DNA of 64,000 nt. Source: Asterella californica (Eukaryota; Streptophyta; Marchantiopsida; Marchantiales; Aytoniaceae). The stretch spans positions 248,001 to 312,000 of the forward strand of contig JAYKYS010000019.1 in the NCBI GenBank assembly GCA_036924285.1, written 5' to 3'. The position numbers and the translations under genes were made by a program. The notes under the pieces were generated by a model. The model was not told the DNA's origin and did not search any database. It saw only the letters and a program-made list of their open reading frames with translations. Of the stretch, positions 10,401 to 21,700 are shown piece by piece; position 1 is the stretch's first letter; each line of letters starts with the position of its first letter.

Positions 10401-13400
10401 GACGCTTGGAGACGGAGACTCAAGATCCGAAGTAGTATGCTCCATTATGTCCTCCTGGTGACATGGATTGTGCGCTAGACCAGCAACTACCTCCATCTGA
10501 ACACATTAGCAGCAGTCAATAAGTTAATTTGTGAAACATTCGTGAATAAAACAAAATTCTACTTTAAGAACGTCAAGGCTTACAAGTCCCAGTGCTGTCT
10601 TGTGAATAATTTTATCATGTCAAAGGAGAAGGTCAAGACTATGGTACCAAGTAACCGAACAGAAGAGCTGTATCCTGATTCGGACATGCCAATGCGACGA
10701 TCCCTCTGCGAACAAGACCAAGAATAAGCATGACTACAGAACAAGTATGTCCCAGAACATGCTTGAATATCACATGCTTGACAATAACTTGTCAACTTTC
10801 TGCAGTAACACGCCTCTATAACAGCATCTAAGACAAATCTTCCCTAATGCATACACAAAATGGGCCCCTAATTCTGCTACTAACCATAGCTGAGTGCTAA
10901 TAATTCGCTTGTACTAGCTTACAATAGACCGTCTGTAGGAATTACACAACTGGAAGTAAGAAGCAAGCGGTTACCAAGATCCTACTGCCAAATTAGGTAA
11001 GTTTATGCGCAGGGCCGATAGACTAGTGTAGCATGAACTTCATAATCTGGTATGATGTCACTATACATAACGCCGATAAAGACCAGATAACTAATCACTT
11101 ACCTTAATACTCTCGGATCCAGAGACCGTTGCCATACTAACTGATCTACTGCTCTTGCTAAAATTGGCTGTAACAAAAATTGCAGTCGTCAGAACGCAAT
11201 CGTCAATAGCCAAGCAAAGACTTGCACAAGTAAACTAGGAACCTAGTTTATCCACACCTATTCATGCATCAATGCACTAAACAAGGCAGTAGACACTCAG
11301 AGCAATATTATTCCATAGAATCACAATCAACAGAAAAAGAAGCTCTGCGAAGTCCACTCCATATCTGTCACTAGTAAGAGCAAACGTGCCACTCACCGTC
11401 AAATGAGTCTGCTGACTACTGTTCAAGCGTGGGTTCAAGATGACCTGACACAAAGCCAGTGCATGTCATGTAAGCACGAGGTTTCAAAGAACGACATGCC
11501 TCTTTCCACGTAATCCATCCATGAAATATACCATATCAGCACGTCCACAAACTGACTTAAGAAACCAATCGAACATTTATTAAACCATCTAGAAGTACCA
11601 CTATGATACACAAATACATTCATGGGTCATAGATGGTTGATATGCTCTACTCACCATGAAGCCTAAAAGCCTGAACTCCGCATGAGTAAAGATCACAACG
11701 CCAACAACAACAAAGGTCAGATAAGAATAACGGCAAGAGCAAAACGATGAAACATGTTTGAGTTACATAGAATGGGCATTTCGAGACATTACACACGATC
11801 AAAAACCAATACGAAAGTCTAACTCAGTTGGCAAGACGGTGTTACAGGTCTAGCTATGTAAATTAAGCAGGAGACAGGTCGAACGCTACCTCCGAACCAT
11901 AAACTCTGTGCTCCACCTTCGCATCACCTTCTGTAAAGTGTCGTAGAAGTTTTCTACCTGTACAAAACAACAATTAATCAGCACGGCGCATATTCATGAC
12001 TATCAAATGCAGCCGGAAACTCGTACATTTTTAAGCAGCACGGACAAGCTCCAACAGATCATTACTCGAGCTTGGATAGAACTGCCAAAAAGGTTACCAA
12101 AGCAAAAGGTCGTACCCCTTTGGAAAGCGTGGCATAGACAATCTCCCCTAGCCAGAATATGGGGACTGCACGTCAAGAAGACCAAAAAGTCAAGTGAAAC
12201 GACTTACTGCAGAAAACCGCTCCTGACAATCCGACCAGACTTTGGAAAACACTGACACAGAACTGTGCAAATTCGGCGATGTGACTTGTCAACTATGGAA
12301 CCATCTGCAAAGCTTTTCTATCTCAAGTTTAAGAGGACATGTATTTCGCAGTTTGCCAGCGTAACAATCACGGTTTACTGTGCGTAACAAATAGAGACCA
12401 CTAAAGACCGGGAAAAGCAAACTTACAATCGGAACCGGCTCGAACAGGTTCTTCAGAACCAAGAGAAATTGCTACAGTTTGCTCGGTGGAAAGCGGGAGT
12501 TGGCTCATCGCGAGCGTTCCTTAGCGTCAAAATACAGATATTTTAAATAGGAACCAGACAGAAGTGTGCGAAACTTATAAGAAACACAGCTCCCCTTACT
12601 CATAGTCTCCCAGCCGACTGAACTCTCCACTCGGTCATCATATCAATACAACGTTTCAACAAACCCGGTGTAATCACAGAACCTGCACCGGAATTTGTAC
12701 AAGTTATCTGCATCAAAATAATCCCCGCCGTAAAGGACTTCCTACTCCGCCTCCTGTCCCTTTCCGCAAAATTCTGATATCCCTCATGGAGAAACCTTCT
12801 CCACACCGATAATGAAACGAACTTCCTTTGGGACTCTCCGCTGGTTCCTTGTTAGAGACAGTAGCCAGTTATGCCGTTCCTGATACTACACTTCCCCTGT
12901 TTCTAAAATGCCAGCTCGGTCGAATAGATATGCTCCACACGCACACCAGTTCGCATCTCAACACCCATCTTCATCCACCGACCCATGTCCCATGATATAA
13001 CACCCGGTGCAAACAGAAGTTTTCCCGACACGGAATTTTCCGCGGTTCTACGCCTCAGGAGAAGTCAAACGTCCACCACAGCTCTGAGATACCATATCAG
13101 TACCAGGCTGATATCCGCACCCGTCAACAGAACCTGTAATAAGAACACCTCGCGTGAGATGATCGTTACCCACGCGTAAATTAAGACTATGAACGGTATT
13201 TGGCCTTAAGCTTCAACTAATTGAGCGGATGGAGCTAAAAAGAGCAGCATGTTGCACAAATTGTGGTCTGACAGTTCGTCTTCAGAACTCGATGTCATCG
13301 ACCAAATTCACTGCGATCGTAATGCACTTTATCGACTTTGAGGGCCTTCCCCAAACAGAATCACAAGAGCAGTCTGACTTAGTCTACTAATAAAACGTGA

Positions 13401-13620
13401 AGTGAAGGAAAAAAACGGAGCGCTCGAGGGAGACAATCGAGAGACAGAACCGAAACTTGCTTAGCGCCAAATGTGAAATGGGACAATCACAACAGAAAGG
13501 AAAGAGCAACGTCTTATCGGACCTCTGTCTAAACAGTCTCAATGTGACGTTAACTTCCAACTTCTCTAATTCAACTCACAATTAACAACCTCAAGGCAAT
13601 TCACTCTCACAACCGGAGCC
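7460..13620. other. Long stretch without a supported gene
   Basis: About 6 kb of moderately GC-balanced sequence, visibly less AT-rich than 1-6 kb. It contains only frames under about 130 codons on both strands, for example minus 7943-8329 and plus 12007-12255. None shows a domain I recognise, and none chains into a convincing exon series. It could be a lowly conserved intron-rich gene, a long non-coding locus or an old transposon. I make no gene call. Confidence 0.4.
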
Positions 13621-13624
13621 TCTC

Positions 13625-13676
13625 CAGACGGACTAAATGCACCCCTCCGGCAAGAATCAGACGGACTAAATGCACC
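13625..13676 (+). repeat. 19-bp direct repeat, 33-bp period
   Basis: CAGACGGACTAAATGCACC occurs exactly at 13625-13643 and again at 13658-13676. The two perfect copies are separated by 14 bp. No function is evident. Confidence 0.85.
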
Positions 13677-14480
13677 ATCTATTTATCAAGAACCAATCAT
13701 GTGAAGTGCATCAATGATCGACAACGTACTCGGCCTCCTTCCAAGTACGTAATTCTTCCCTTATGAGAACTTTCCCCTCCGCCTCGCCCTAACTTGTTAC
13801 ACCTCTTTCAAAGAAGCGGAGGGTGTACTGTACAGAGCGTATTCATTCCTCATCAGATTCACCTGTTTGAAATCTCTTCAACCCTGCGCCCTCTCCTGCA
13901 CGTCGTGCAACAATCTCAATCCTACGAATGTACGTGGTCGACGAGCTGCTGCCTATCTCATAATCTCTCTTCCGCCCTCTCTCGTTCTCCCCTTTGCGGA
14001 GCTCTTTCGTGCTTCTTGCGTGCAAAAGCCTCCAAGCATCGGCGAACAAGATGAAGGTGACTTTTCTCGTGAAGGTATCGCGGACGAAAGAAGGAAGCGG
14101 AAGCACAAGCAAGCAAGCAAGCCACTGAAGCCAGGCACGAATGATGCAACTCTATATTTAGACCGAAATGACTATCCCTTTTCCTTTTCCAGTAAGCTAC
14201 GTAGTGGGGAAACTGGGTGCAGTAAATGGCGTCCGACTCTTATCCAGATTCCAGTCCGCCAGGTAGATTTACTTCCGAAGATCAGGGGTGAAAGATCCCC
14301 CTGTGACGTGGACGCGGTGTCCTCAGCTCCAGACTCCACTAAAACTTCACTGGCTCTTGGATCCTGTTTATGGGCAGCTCCGCACTAACGGAATGTTTAG
14401 CAAAAGCCACCTGGTCGATTTACATCTTACCTTTCGTCTCTCCTGTAAGTTTATCCTCATTTGGCTCTTGTTGTAAAGTA
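13677..14480. other. GC-richer segment with a CT-rich tract, no gene recognised
   Basis: The segment at 13.78-14.13 kb is locally GC-rich, with CT-rich stretches near 13.96-14.0 kb and AAGCAAGCAAGCAAGC near 14.11 kb. A plus-strand frame at 13867-14388 spans 173 codons, but opposing minus-strand frames also stay open, as expected from composition. Its conceptual product has no recognisable domain. The base composition would fit a promoter or 5' leader of an unrecognised gene. That is inference only. Confidence 0.3.
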
Positions 14481-14621
14481 AACTACAGTAGCTATTTTGA
14501 CGATTAAAATCTTTATTATTATAATTTTAATTAAAAATTCTAAGTTATATTTTTCCAAACCGTTGTACGATCTCACCGGGTCGCTATACATCATGGATAA
14601 TATCTACTACTACTATGCCAG

Positions 14622-14780
14622 CCCATTAGCTTCATTAGATTGAAATTTCATGTACATGGATGTGAAATTGCGTTGGGAGATGGACATTCATCTTCTTATT
14701 TTAAACTTAGCTTCATCAGATTGAAATTTTGCGTACATGGATGTGAAATTGCATTGGGAGGTGCACATTCATATTCTCAT
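14622..14780 (+). repeat. Two-copy tandem repeat, about 79-bp unit
   Basis: A unit with TTAGCTTCAT then AGATTGAAATTT then TACATGGATGTGAAATTGC and TTGGGAGRTG-CACATTCAT is repeated twice, starting near 14628 and 14707, with a handful of substitutions. A 78-codon frame over it shows the duplicated peptide VHGCEIALG, which I take as a by-product of the repeat rather than a gene. Confidence 0.85.
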
Positions 14781-14879
14781 AAAATAAGTAAGCGAGATCA
14801 AATAGGACTACGAAAACCTGGGGATTCACTTACAGTAGAGGGAGGGAAGTTCATCACGCAGCTTCCAGTAATGTAACTT

Positions 14880-16180
14880 AATTCTGACGCAGTATCTACA
14901 ACAAAAATTCAGAAAATCGCATTTACACCCCGGAGCTCTGCATAAGTACAACCACTGTAGCCACCATTCCTCGTTCCAGCGGTACGGTAGTTGTCTTCTT
15001 ATCATATCAAGAATTCAGGATTCAGGACTCAGGACTCAGGAGCCGTGACTACCTCCAACTCGTTCCCCGCTTACTGGTAGGTCTTGGCCATCAAAAGCAA
15101 AGAGATCGTTCAGCAGCACCGTAATAACTTTGTGGGCTAGTCTTTGCATTAAGACATCATTATGTATATCCTCCTAATCACTGTCAGCGACACGTGGATA
15201 GATGTTTTGCGGACACCTGTTCATCTCGGAAACGTTCTACCTGAGCCAAAGGAGTGGTCAACACAAGATGAGTGTTCTTTCTTGACTACATTATTTATCT
15301 TGCCGTTCTACGCAGTTCTGTCGTTTGACATGTCGGTAACGTTGTATCACACTCAGGAGTCAACTACAACTATGTACTGTTATTATGACACAAGACGGTT
15401 ATCTGAGATGGACCACGTTGATCACAGAAGACGGAGGTGGTGCTTATGGCGAGTACGTACTTGTAGTGAGCAACAGAGTTCAGCAGTGACCAGCACGCCA
15501 GTCTCACTATTTTCTGCCGTTTTCAGGATGGACGGAGTTCCGAACTTGAGGGAGACCAGCAGACTTTTGCGCTCCTCCTACGTTACGCGGTTGGAAAGGG
15601 GGAATCGCCGTCGCCGTCGTCACCGTTTTAGGATAAGCACAGAGAGCTGCACGGTCATCTGACTCAGCTCTCGACGGGTTAGTTTACATTCCCAGTCCGG
15701 ATTCACTTTACTCCCCAGGTACAGATAACTCGGACGCCCTTACCGGCTTGTTAGGCAGCACAAACAAGAGAGCTACTCGCCAGACTCTTGTGACCAGCAG
15801 CAGTAGCCTCTATTCACCGGTCATATATTTTCTGCTCCATAATGTAATTTCCGCCTAAACTGCCATAACCGTTTCAAAGTCCCGGGTTTCCAGTGAGCGA
15901 GTCGCAGGATGCCAGCTCGGCAGTCTCTAGCTGGTCTGTATTTACCCTACAGTATCCCAGCAACAGATTCTACGTGCCTCCTTTGGGGGTCTAAACAGTG
16001 GGTCATGTCGCCTAGGCCCTACAGTATAGGAACTAGAACCTGTCATGGAACTCATAGAAGAACCGAAAAACGCGACCCAATGAAGTCAGTTAAAAACGCG
16101 ACTCATAGAAGTAACTTCAGTTAAGTTCAACAAATCGGTCTGGTTAAAGGATGAAAACCGACCAAGATACCCAAAGAGGA
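14880..16180. other. No gene recognised; one unassigned 166-codon frame
   Basis: The longest frame is plus 15162-15662 (166 codons), with an Arg-rich tail, no recognised motif and no conserved neighbour. A short microrepeat of GACTCAGG-type octamers lies at 15014-15040. Otherwise I see nothing here. The segment ends at the left flank of the reverse-transcriptase element. Confidence 0.3.
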
Positions 16181-16218
16181 CGTATGCTTAATCAGACTGA
16201 AAGTTCATTAAGCATACG
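16181..16218. repeat. 12-bp inverted repeat at the RT-element left flank
   Basis: CGTATGCTTAAT (16181-16192) and its exact reverse complement ATTAAGCATACG (16207-16218) are separated by 14 bp, so they can form a perfect 12-bp stem. The right arm is also the left copy of the 13-bp direct repeat that brackets the RT element. Confidence 0.9.
16206..16218 (+). repeat. Left 13-bp direct repeat (target-site duplication candidate)
   Basis: CATTAAGCATACG, identical to 19836-19848, immediately precedes the 5' leader of the RT element. Confidence 0.75.
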
Positions 16219-16594
16219 AAATCTCCGTGAGAGCTTTCGAGCGGGGGGAGCGGAGCGTGACTTACGGGAGAGGAGAGGGTAGAGTGTGTTGGGTGGGTAA
16301 TTCCGTTTTTCTTTTATTTATTCTTTTTTGTTTTTTTGTTTTTTTGTTTTAAAATTGATATATTTTGTGAAGAAAGAAATGAATATTAAATTTTTTTGAG
16401 TTTTTTTGAGTTGTTGAGCTTTTTAGGGTTACATAGTCTTCTGCTTAGGGTTTCTCAGAGATTTTGAGAGAATTCTTGTTACATATATTGTGTTTTATCT
16501 GTACAGATCAGAGTACTTTAGTTGAATGAGTATTTTTTAGATGTTCTTATTAAGAGTATTCTTTGATAAGATATCATCTCTTTTTTAGCTATGA

Positions 16595-16730
16595 GTACTC
16601 TCTCTCATGAGATCGAGACTGATCCGAGTCATACCATGTCCGATGTGCGGTCAGTTATTTATCCCGTAAGGAGTAAGTCTCATGTGAGAAAGATGCATAA
16701 GAGCTATGACTGGATCACATAAGATGCCCA
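16595..16730 (+). pseudogene. N-terminus of RT protein with a broken C2H2 zinc finger
   Basis: An ATG at 16595 opens a short frame. In a neighbouring frame from 16637 the codons read CPMCGQLFIP, and after a one-base shift they continue as RSKSHVRKMHKS. Together these give C-x2-C followed by H-x4-H, a single decayed C2H2 finger. N-terminal fingers of this sort are used by R2-type retrotransposons for target DNA recognition. The frameshift between the cysteine pair and the histidine pair makes this copy non-functional. Confidence 0.55.
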
Positions 16731-16818
16731 GGTTAGCTGAGAGCGGAGGTCTACACATGTTGTCATTATGACATCATTAGTCCCTCTTCTTGGAGTTCCT
16801 CCTGAGTCGTAGGACTGG

Positions 16819-18655
16819 TTGAGAGTCCACACTGGCACTATTCTGAGATTGTTCGAGACGAGTTTTTCTTGTCCGCGTTTGTTTCATCGGCTATCTCGTG
16901 CTCTCCATGACGAGGTTAGGCAGACATTCCGTCTATCTCTCGACATATTGATAAAGAACACCAGAGACGAGACGGCGTGGTTATTGTTCCTTTTACTATC
17001 TCGTTGGTGTCTTCGTTATACTCGAGGTGACAGAGAGAGACACCGAGAGATGACCTCTCGTCTTTGAAGATTCCGTGTGGATGATTGGGTGGCTTTATAA
17101 GAAGAATCAGCACGTGCGGTACGAGATAAGAGTGAGTCTGTCTATACACAAGATGTCTCATTTTCCATTCACATCCGACGTTGTAAGATGTTAGGTCAGG
17201 TTGGAGAGTATAGTAGAGTTGCTAGAGCATTGCATCTTTTGTCAATGACATGTCCTACTGAGGAGACGGTCGCTTCGTTGTGTTTTCTTCATCTTCCACG
17301 GGGTGATCTTCCACCACTTGAGGTTCAAGACTATCAACCTGAGGAGTCATTATGTCTTGATAGATCTTTGTTTGCCCAGGCTTTGTGTACAACTCCATGT
17401 TTATCTTCAGTAGGTCTGTCTGGGATAGTCTACGAGTACTTATGAGATTGTTTTCATACTCCGTGAAATCCCTCTAGTGGTTTCACGGAGCTTTTTCAAG
17501 TAGCGGCAATAGTAGCTCAGAGACATATTCCTCATTCTATAGCTCAGGTATTGGGGCAGCTAGACTTTTGGTCATGATGAAAGATGGTGGAGAGATTCGA
17601 CCGATAGCCATCGACGAGATTCTCTTACGACTTATTAGTCGTATAATTGTTCTTCAGCTTCGAGATACTTTTCAGGACCACCTCTGTCCACATCAGTTTG
17701 GAGTTGCGACGCCTGGAGGTTGTGAGTTTGTGTCATTCGGCATTAGAGCTCTCTTGGACATCCATCCAGATTGGGTTGTCTTACAAGTGGATGTCAAAAA
17801 TGCTTGTAATAGCGTTTCTCGCGCTTCCATCTTTAGGGAGCTCATGGATGACGGTGGATCTATGACGAGTCTCGTTCCTTTTGTGCAATTGTTCTATTAT
17901 TCTTCCTCCTCTCTTTGTTACCAGCACGGTGATTCGATAGAAGAGGTTACAGTCATCAATTCCATTGCAAGTACTCGTCAAAGATATCATTTGGGTGGAC
18001 CTCTCTTTGCCTTAGCTCTCTATAGAGCTCTCTTGACCACCGCCTTGACTGCTCCAGGTTGTGTTTTTTCATCTCTAACTGATGACACGCATATCATAAG
18101 TTCAACGGGCCAAGTCTTTGATGTCTTTGATCACCTCGTCTCTCAATTGGTCTTGGTAGGACTAAGAGTGAGGTGCCAAAGTGCAGGACTTGGTCTCTCA
18201 TAGGTATATCGTCACACCTCCACTTCCTAGAGGAATTTGTTACACCTAGAGATGGTTTACGTATCCTCGGAGTATCAATGGGTACAGACGACTTTGTCTC
18301 CCGGTTCTTAGATGTTGTCTTGACGGAGGATGTTTTGCATATCGAGGATCTCTCTTTGTTAGAAGACCCACATGTTGTCTGTATCTTTTTCTCTTTCATT
18401 GCACGTCGTCCTGGTTCCTTACTCCGCACAGTATCTCCATCTCCTATCTTCATCTCGCGCCTTAGAGAGTTTGATAGGAGGATCATGAGAGTTTTTGGTG
18501 ACATCGTAGGACAGAGGACCTTTGACTGTGTGGCAAGACCTCTCGCACGTAGGCAGACATCTTTATGGATATCATGTGACGAGGTGAGCTTATTATCCAT
18601 GGAGGAGACTACTCCGGCAACTTTTTTGGGTAGTTGGGTCATCTCAACACCGTGA
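16819..18655 (+). pseudogene. Reverse transcriptase domain of the R2-like element
   Basis: Frames at 16819-17067, 17188-17445, 17568-18203 and 18173-18655 read consecutively through the protein. The first part contains LLLSRWCLRYTRG. The next has EYSRVARALHLLSM. The RT palm follows, with MMKDGGEIRPIAIDEILLR, DWVVLQVDVKNACNSVSR, LGGPLFALALYRALL and SLTDDTHIIS. The D-V-K-N-A and T-D-D positions carry the catalytic aspartates (motif A Asp and the D-D pair of motif C). The motif before LGGPLFA, which in relatives reads R-Q-G-D-P, is eroded to RQRYH here. The thumb region continues with DGLRILGVSMGTDDFVSRFL and RRIMRVFGDIVG. Stops near 17067 and 17443 and a frame shift near 18190 show this is dead. 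Confidence 0.85.
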
Positions 18656-19690
18656 CTCTGTTGTCATTTTGTCGTGCGAGATAGATCTATTTTAGAGAGC
18701 TATGAGATAGAGGTGGAGGATGGTTCTTACCCACTACATATGTGTCTTCGTGAGACAAGAGATAGTTTGACTCTTTAGGCACGTGAGGCACACCTTCGAT
18801 TTGATACCCTAGCTACCGATAGACCTCAAGGACTACAGTCCTCTCTGACGAGACATCACTTCCAGCAGGTTCTTCATGCGCTCTTAGTTGATCTTTCCAT
18901 CTCACGGGATACTAGAGCTCGAGCCTGCTCTTGTTCGGACAAGGGCGCAGGCTCTTGACTCATAGCACTACCTTGCATTAGAGCGTTCCGACTCGCACTG
19001 ATATCTTCTCTACAACGATGAGGTTCCGTCTAGGTTTGATCTAACCTGTTGTTTCGGCAATATTTACATGCGAGTGTGGTGTCTCGCTCGACACCTCGAG
19101 TCAACACCTTTCTCATTGTCCTCACGGTGGAGAGCGAATAGCTACTCACTATGTCATCAGAGACGTCATTTTTGCCTTAGCACGGAAGAGCGGTTACATG
19201 ACATGGAGAGAACGATGGTATGCCCTTCAGATGAGAGGATCAGTGAGAGCTGACATGTACATGATGAGAGAAGATGAGGTCTCAGTGGCAGATGTGGTTG
19301 TCACGGATTCGACACGGGACTCAGTGCCAGCACAGATGATCACTCATCTCTCAAGATGGACGGCAAGCGTGACGGCGATAGCGAAGGTGACCAAGTATAA
19401 GGGTATGCAGGTGAGACATCACTTCATCCCCTAGCTTTGGAGATATACTATCGACAGCTCCGGAGTTCGACGTTTTTCTTCGAGATTGTGCTAGAATCTA
19501 TCATGAGAGGCGCCAAGAGGTATCACTTTCTCTATCTTTTTGCACTAAGTTCTTTAGACAGCGAGTTTTCATTGCTCTACAGAGAGCTTTAGCAGGCGCG
19601 GTCCACAGGAGAGCAATTGCAGTAGGCAATGCTACTTCATACGCACATGTTGTATGCAGGAGTTTTGACTTACTCGTGTGTGACATTTAG
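18656..19690 (+). pseudogene. C-terminal Cys/His-rich domain of the R2-like element
   Basis: After the RT domain, plus-strand frames read TCECGVSLDTSSQHLSHC, then HGGERIATHYVIRDVIFALA, a Cys/His cluster that resembles the zinc-binding motif downstream of RT in R2-like proteins and in the orphan plant RT family. It continues with DVVVTDSTRDS near 19290-19320, FLRDCARIYHERRQEVSLSL near 19475-19530 and FIALQRALAGAVHRRAIAVG near 19570-19628. By analogy a restriction-like nuclease could be encoded here, but I cannot point to a complete catalytic motif. Several stops and frame shifts interrupt it. Confidence 0.65.
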
Positions 19691-19835
19691 GGACGATTGG
19701 AGATCTTAGAGCTACTGATAGCGGGTTCTTCCTCCCTTCGGGGAGATGGTTGCTTGGCCTTTAGGGTCATTTTTCCGTTGTACTGCTTGATCGGGTCTTT
19801 CCATCCGTTGGCTATTCTTTGCGTCGCGTGTTTCC

Positions 19836-19848
19836 CATTAAGCATACG
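19836..19848 (+). repeat. Right 13-bp direct repeat (target-site duplication candidate)
   Basis: CATTAAGCATACG, identical to 16206-16218, lies about 150 bp after the last recognisable codon of the RT protein. Confidence 0.75.
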
Positions 19849-19849
19849 T

Positions 19850-21700
19850 CTGTGTGAGGTTTCTAAACGGGCCAAAAGCTCCTGCTTCTCTTACCTCTTG
19901 TCGAGCTTATCTGTGCATTCTGTTCTTGCACCTAAACCTACAGTACGTAGACTCTGATCACGAGACTGTCAGCATTCTGATGTAGTTGTATGACGTGACG
20001 GTGACATATCGTATGAGCTACCAGATTGTCTGAACCTGATTCTTACTTTGATCCTACCAGTTTGCCTTCGAGAAACTCTTCCTCCGACGCATATTCACAC
20101 TTAAATAGAAAGGGAAAATGCACGCAGTTAAATGCCCCGAAAGCACCCTTGGCCTTGTTGATTTTCTCAAAAGGAACAGACAGTAAGAAAACTGGATCCA
20201 AGTGTGTCCTTGCAGTCTAGATATCCTTGGTGCGGGTAAATGTGTGTAGACTGTTTTGACGCGATGAAATGCGCAACGCGTGCATGCATGTAAAAGATCG
20301 ATTCCAGCAAGTACCAAGCGTCCTGCACAAACTCCATGGCTTTGGTGCTTTTAGTACCACGTTACTCACGTTTTCAAGACGAAGTAGCACATACACTCTG
20401 GTGCAAACACATGGAAGTTCTAACGCAAACGACAACACTGCTAAGAAGCTCTTGTACTTTGTAGCCACTACAGTACTGAAGTTGCTAATGGGGTGTGGAA
20501 AAGAAAGTGTCAGAACATCAAACACGAATTATTAATTCTCTTCTTTAAAAGTAGTTCTCATGTGTAACAAGAAAAGCAGAGATATATAATTCCAGAAACG
20601 CGGTTTCCTGTATGTCAAGCTCAGCTCTTGTCCAGCCAACTTCGCTCGATTCAGATTAGTAGAATCATGAAGCGCACCACCGACCACCAGGTACGGTACA
20701 GAAGACGATAGTACTAGTTGCTTGGAATGGGAAGACTTGATCATCTCCGAAGAAAAGATGGAACTTGTGCAGAAGAAGTAGTCTTCTTAGAGGCGAATCT
20801 GCTCTTATCATTCCAAGCATGTTGAGCACGAGCCTATTACTTCTACAACTGACTTGACTGATCACTTCTACAACTGATCTTGTACTTTGTTTCCAGATAT
20901 CGGTTACATTGCCATGATTCCGGCATCTACGAGACTGACTGAATCGTCATGCTTCCCACCTGACACACTGAATGAAACAAAGCACACATGAGGGAGGACC
21001 TGGGAGGTGAATCTCGTTCCTCGGACCTCGGCTTCACTGGACGCCACAGATGCTCGTGTGGATGCTTGTGTCGTGCTTGTTTCTTTTCTTGTAATGGAAT
21101 GGTGAAGGGTGGAAGATGGGGGATAAAACAAATCAAGAAACTCTCCTGTACACACTTCAGTCAAACTGCACGTTGTTGCTTCTTGACAGACATATGAATA
21201 GAGAATACAGTCGAGTAGAATATGATATAAACTCCCTTTTTTTGTCGTCAACCGACTTCTTTCTCGTCTGTTTCCTTGGTATAAACTCAAGAGTCCATAG
21301 GACCATTTTCAGGAGCCCAAGTTGATCTTACACACTTGCAAGAGTGATCCCAGCATCATGCGGTTGTCAACTGGGGTCAAAAAACCGTTATATGCAACTC
21401 ACCAAAATGCTGACATAAAAGGTATCTTTCCTCTTTGAATGTTTGTTACATCATGGCGAACATTGAATGGAATGCAGCTGCTATATAAAGTGAAAGATGA
21501 CTGCACATGCATGTCTTGTCTCTGCCAACCCTGACCTCGTATGGACCATTGAATCTGGAAAGGGATATATTCTCACAAGAAACAATTTATAAGTTTACTT
21601 CTCTGGAGGAAAGAACTAAAAGATCATATGCTATATTCGGTGTTATAATGCGGAGAAAAGAACAGCATCCTCTCCTTTTCTTTCCTTAGCTTGAAAAGGA
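19850..21700. other. No gene recognised
   Basis: Only short frames occur, the longest being minus 20904-21290 (128 codons), rich in Ser and Thr and not recognised. A 14-bp direct repeat ACTTCTACAACTGA is found at 20836-20849 and 20862-20875. I see nothing else that supports a feature. Confidence 0.35.

Larger units (their letters stand above)
16206..19848 (+). mobile_element. R2-like non-LTR reverse-transcriptase element with 13-bp flanking repeats
   Basis: The 13-mer CATTAAGCATACG occurs at 16206-16218 and again at 19836-19848. Between the copies lies one continuous though broken coding sequence: a decayed C2H2-type finger, an N-terminal domain, a reverse transcriptase and a C-terminal Cys/His-rich domain. 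This is the layout of a single-ORF retrotransposon of the R2-like kind, and the direct repeats are then best read as the target-site duplication. The element is about 3.6 kb. No poly(A) tail is seen at the right end. A telobox-like TTAGGGTTT lies in the 5' leader near 16446. The RT family is one I associate with non-seed plants and charophyte algae. Confidence 0.75.

Noticed and set aside
13867..14388. 173-codon plus-strand frame as a gene
   Set aside because: Opposite-strand frames are open over the same GC-rich DNA, and the conceptual product is compositionally odd with no motif. The openness is explained by base composition.
16440..16452. Interstitial telomere at TTAGGGTTT
   Set aside because: There is only about one unit, inside the leader of the RT element. 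It is at most a telo-box promoter motif.
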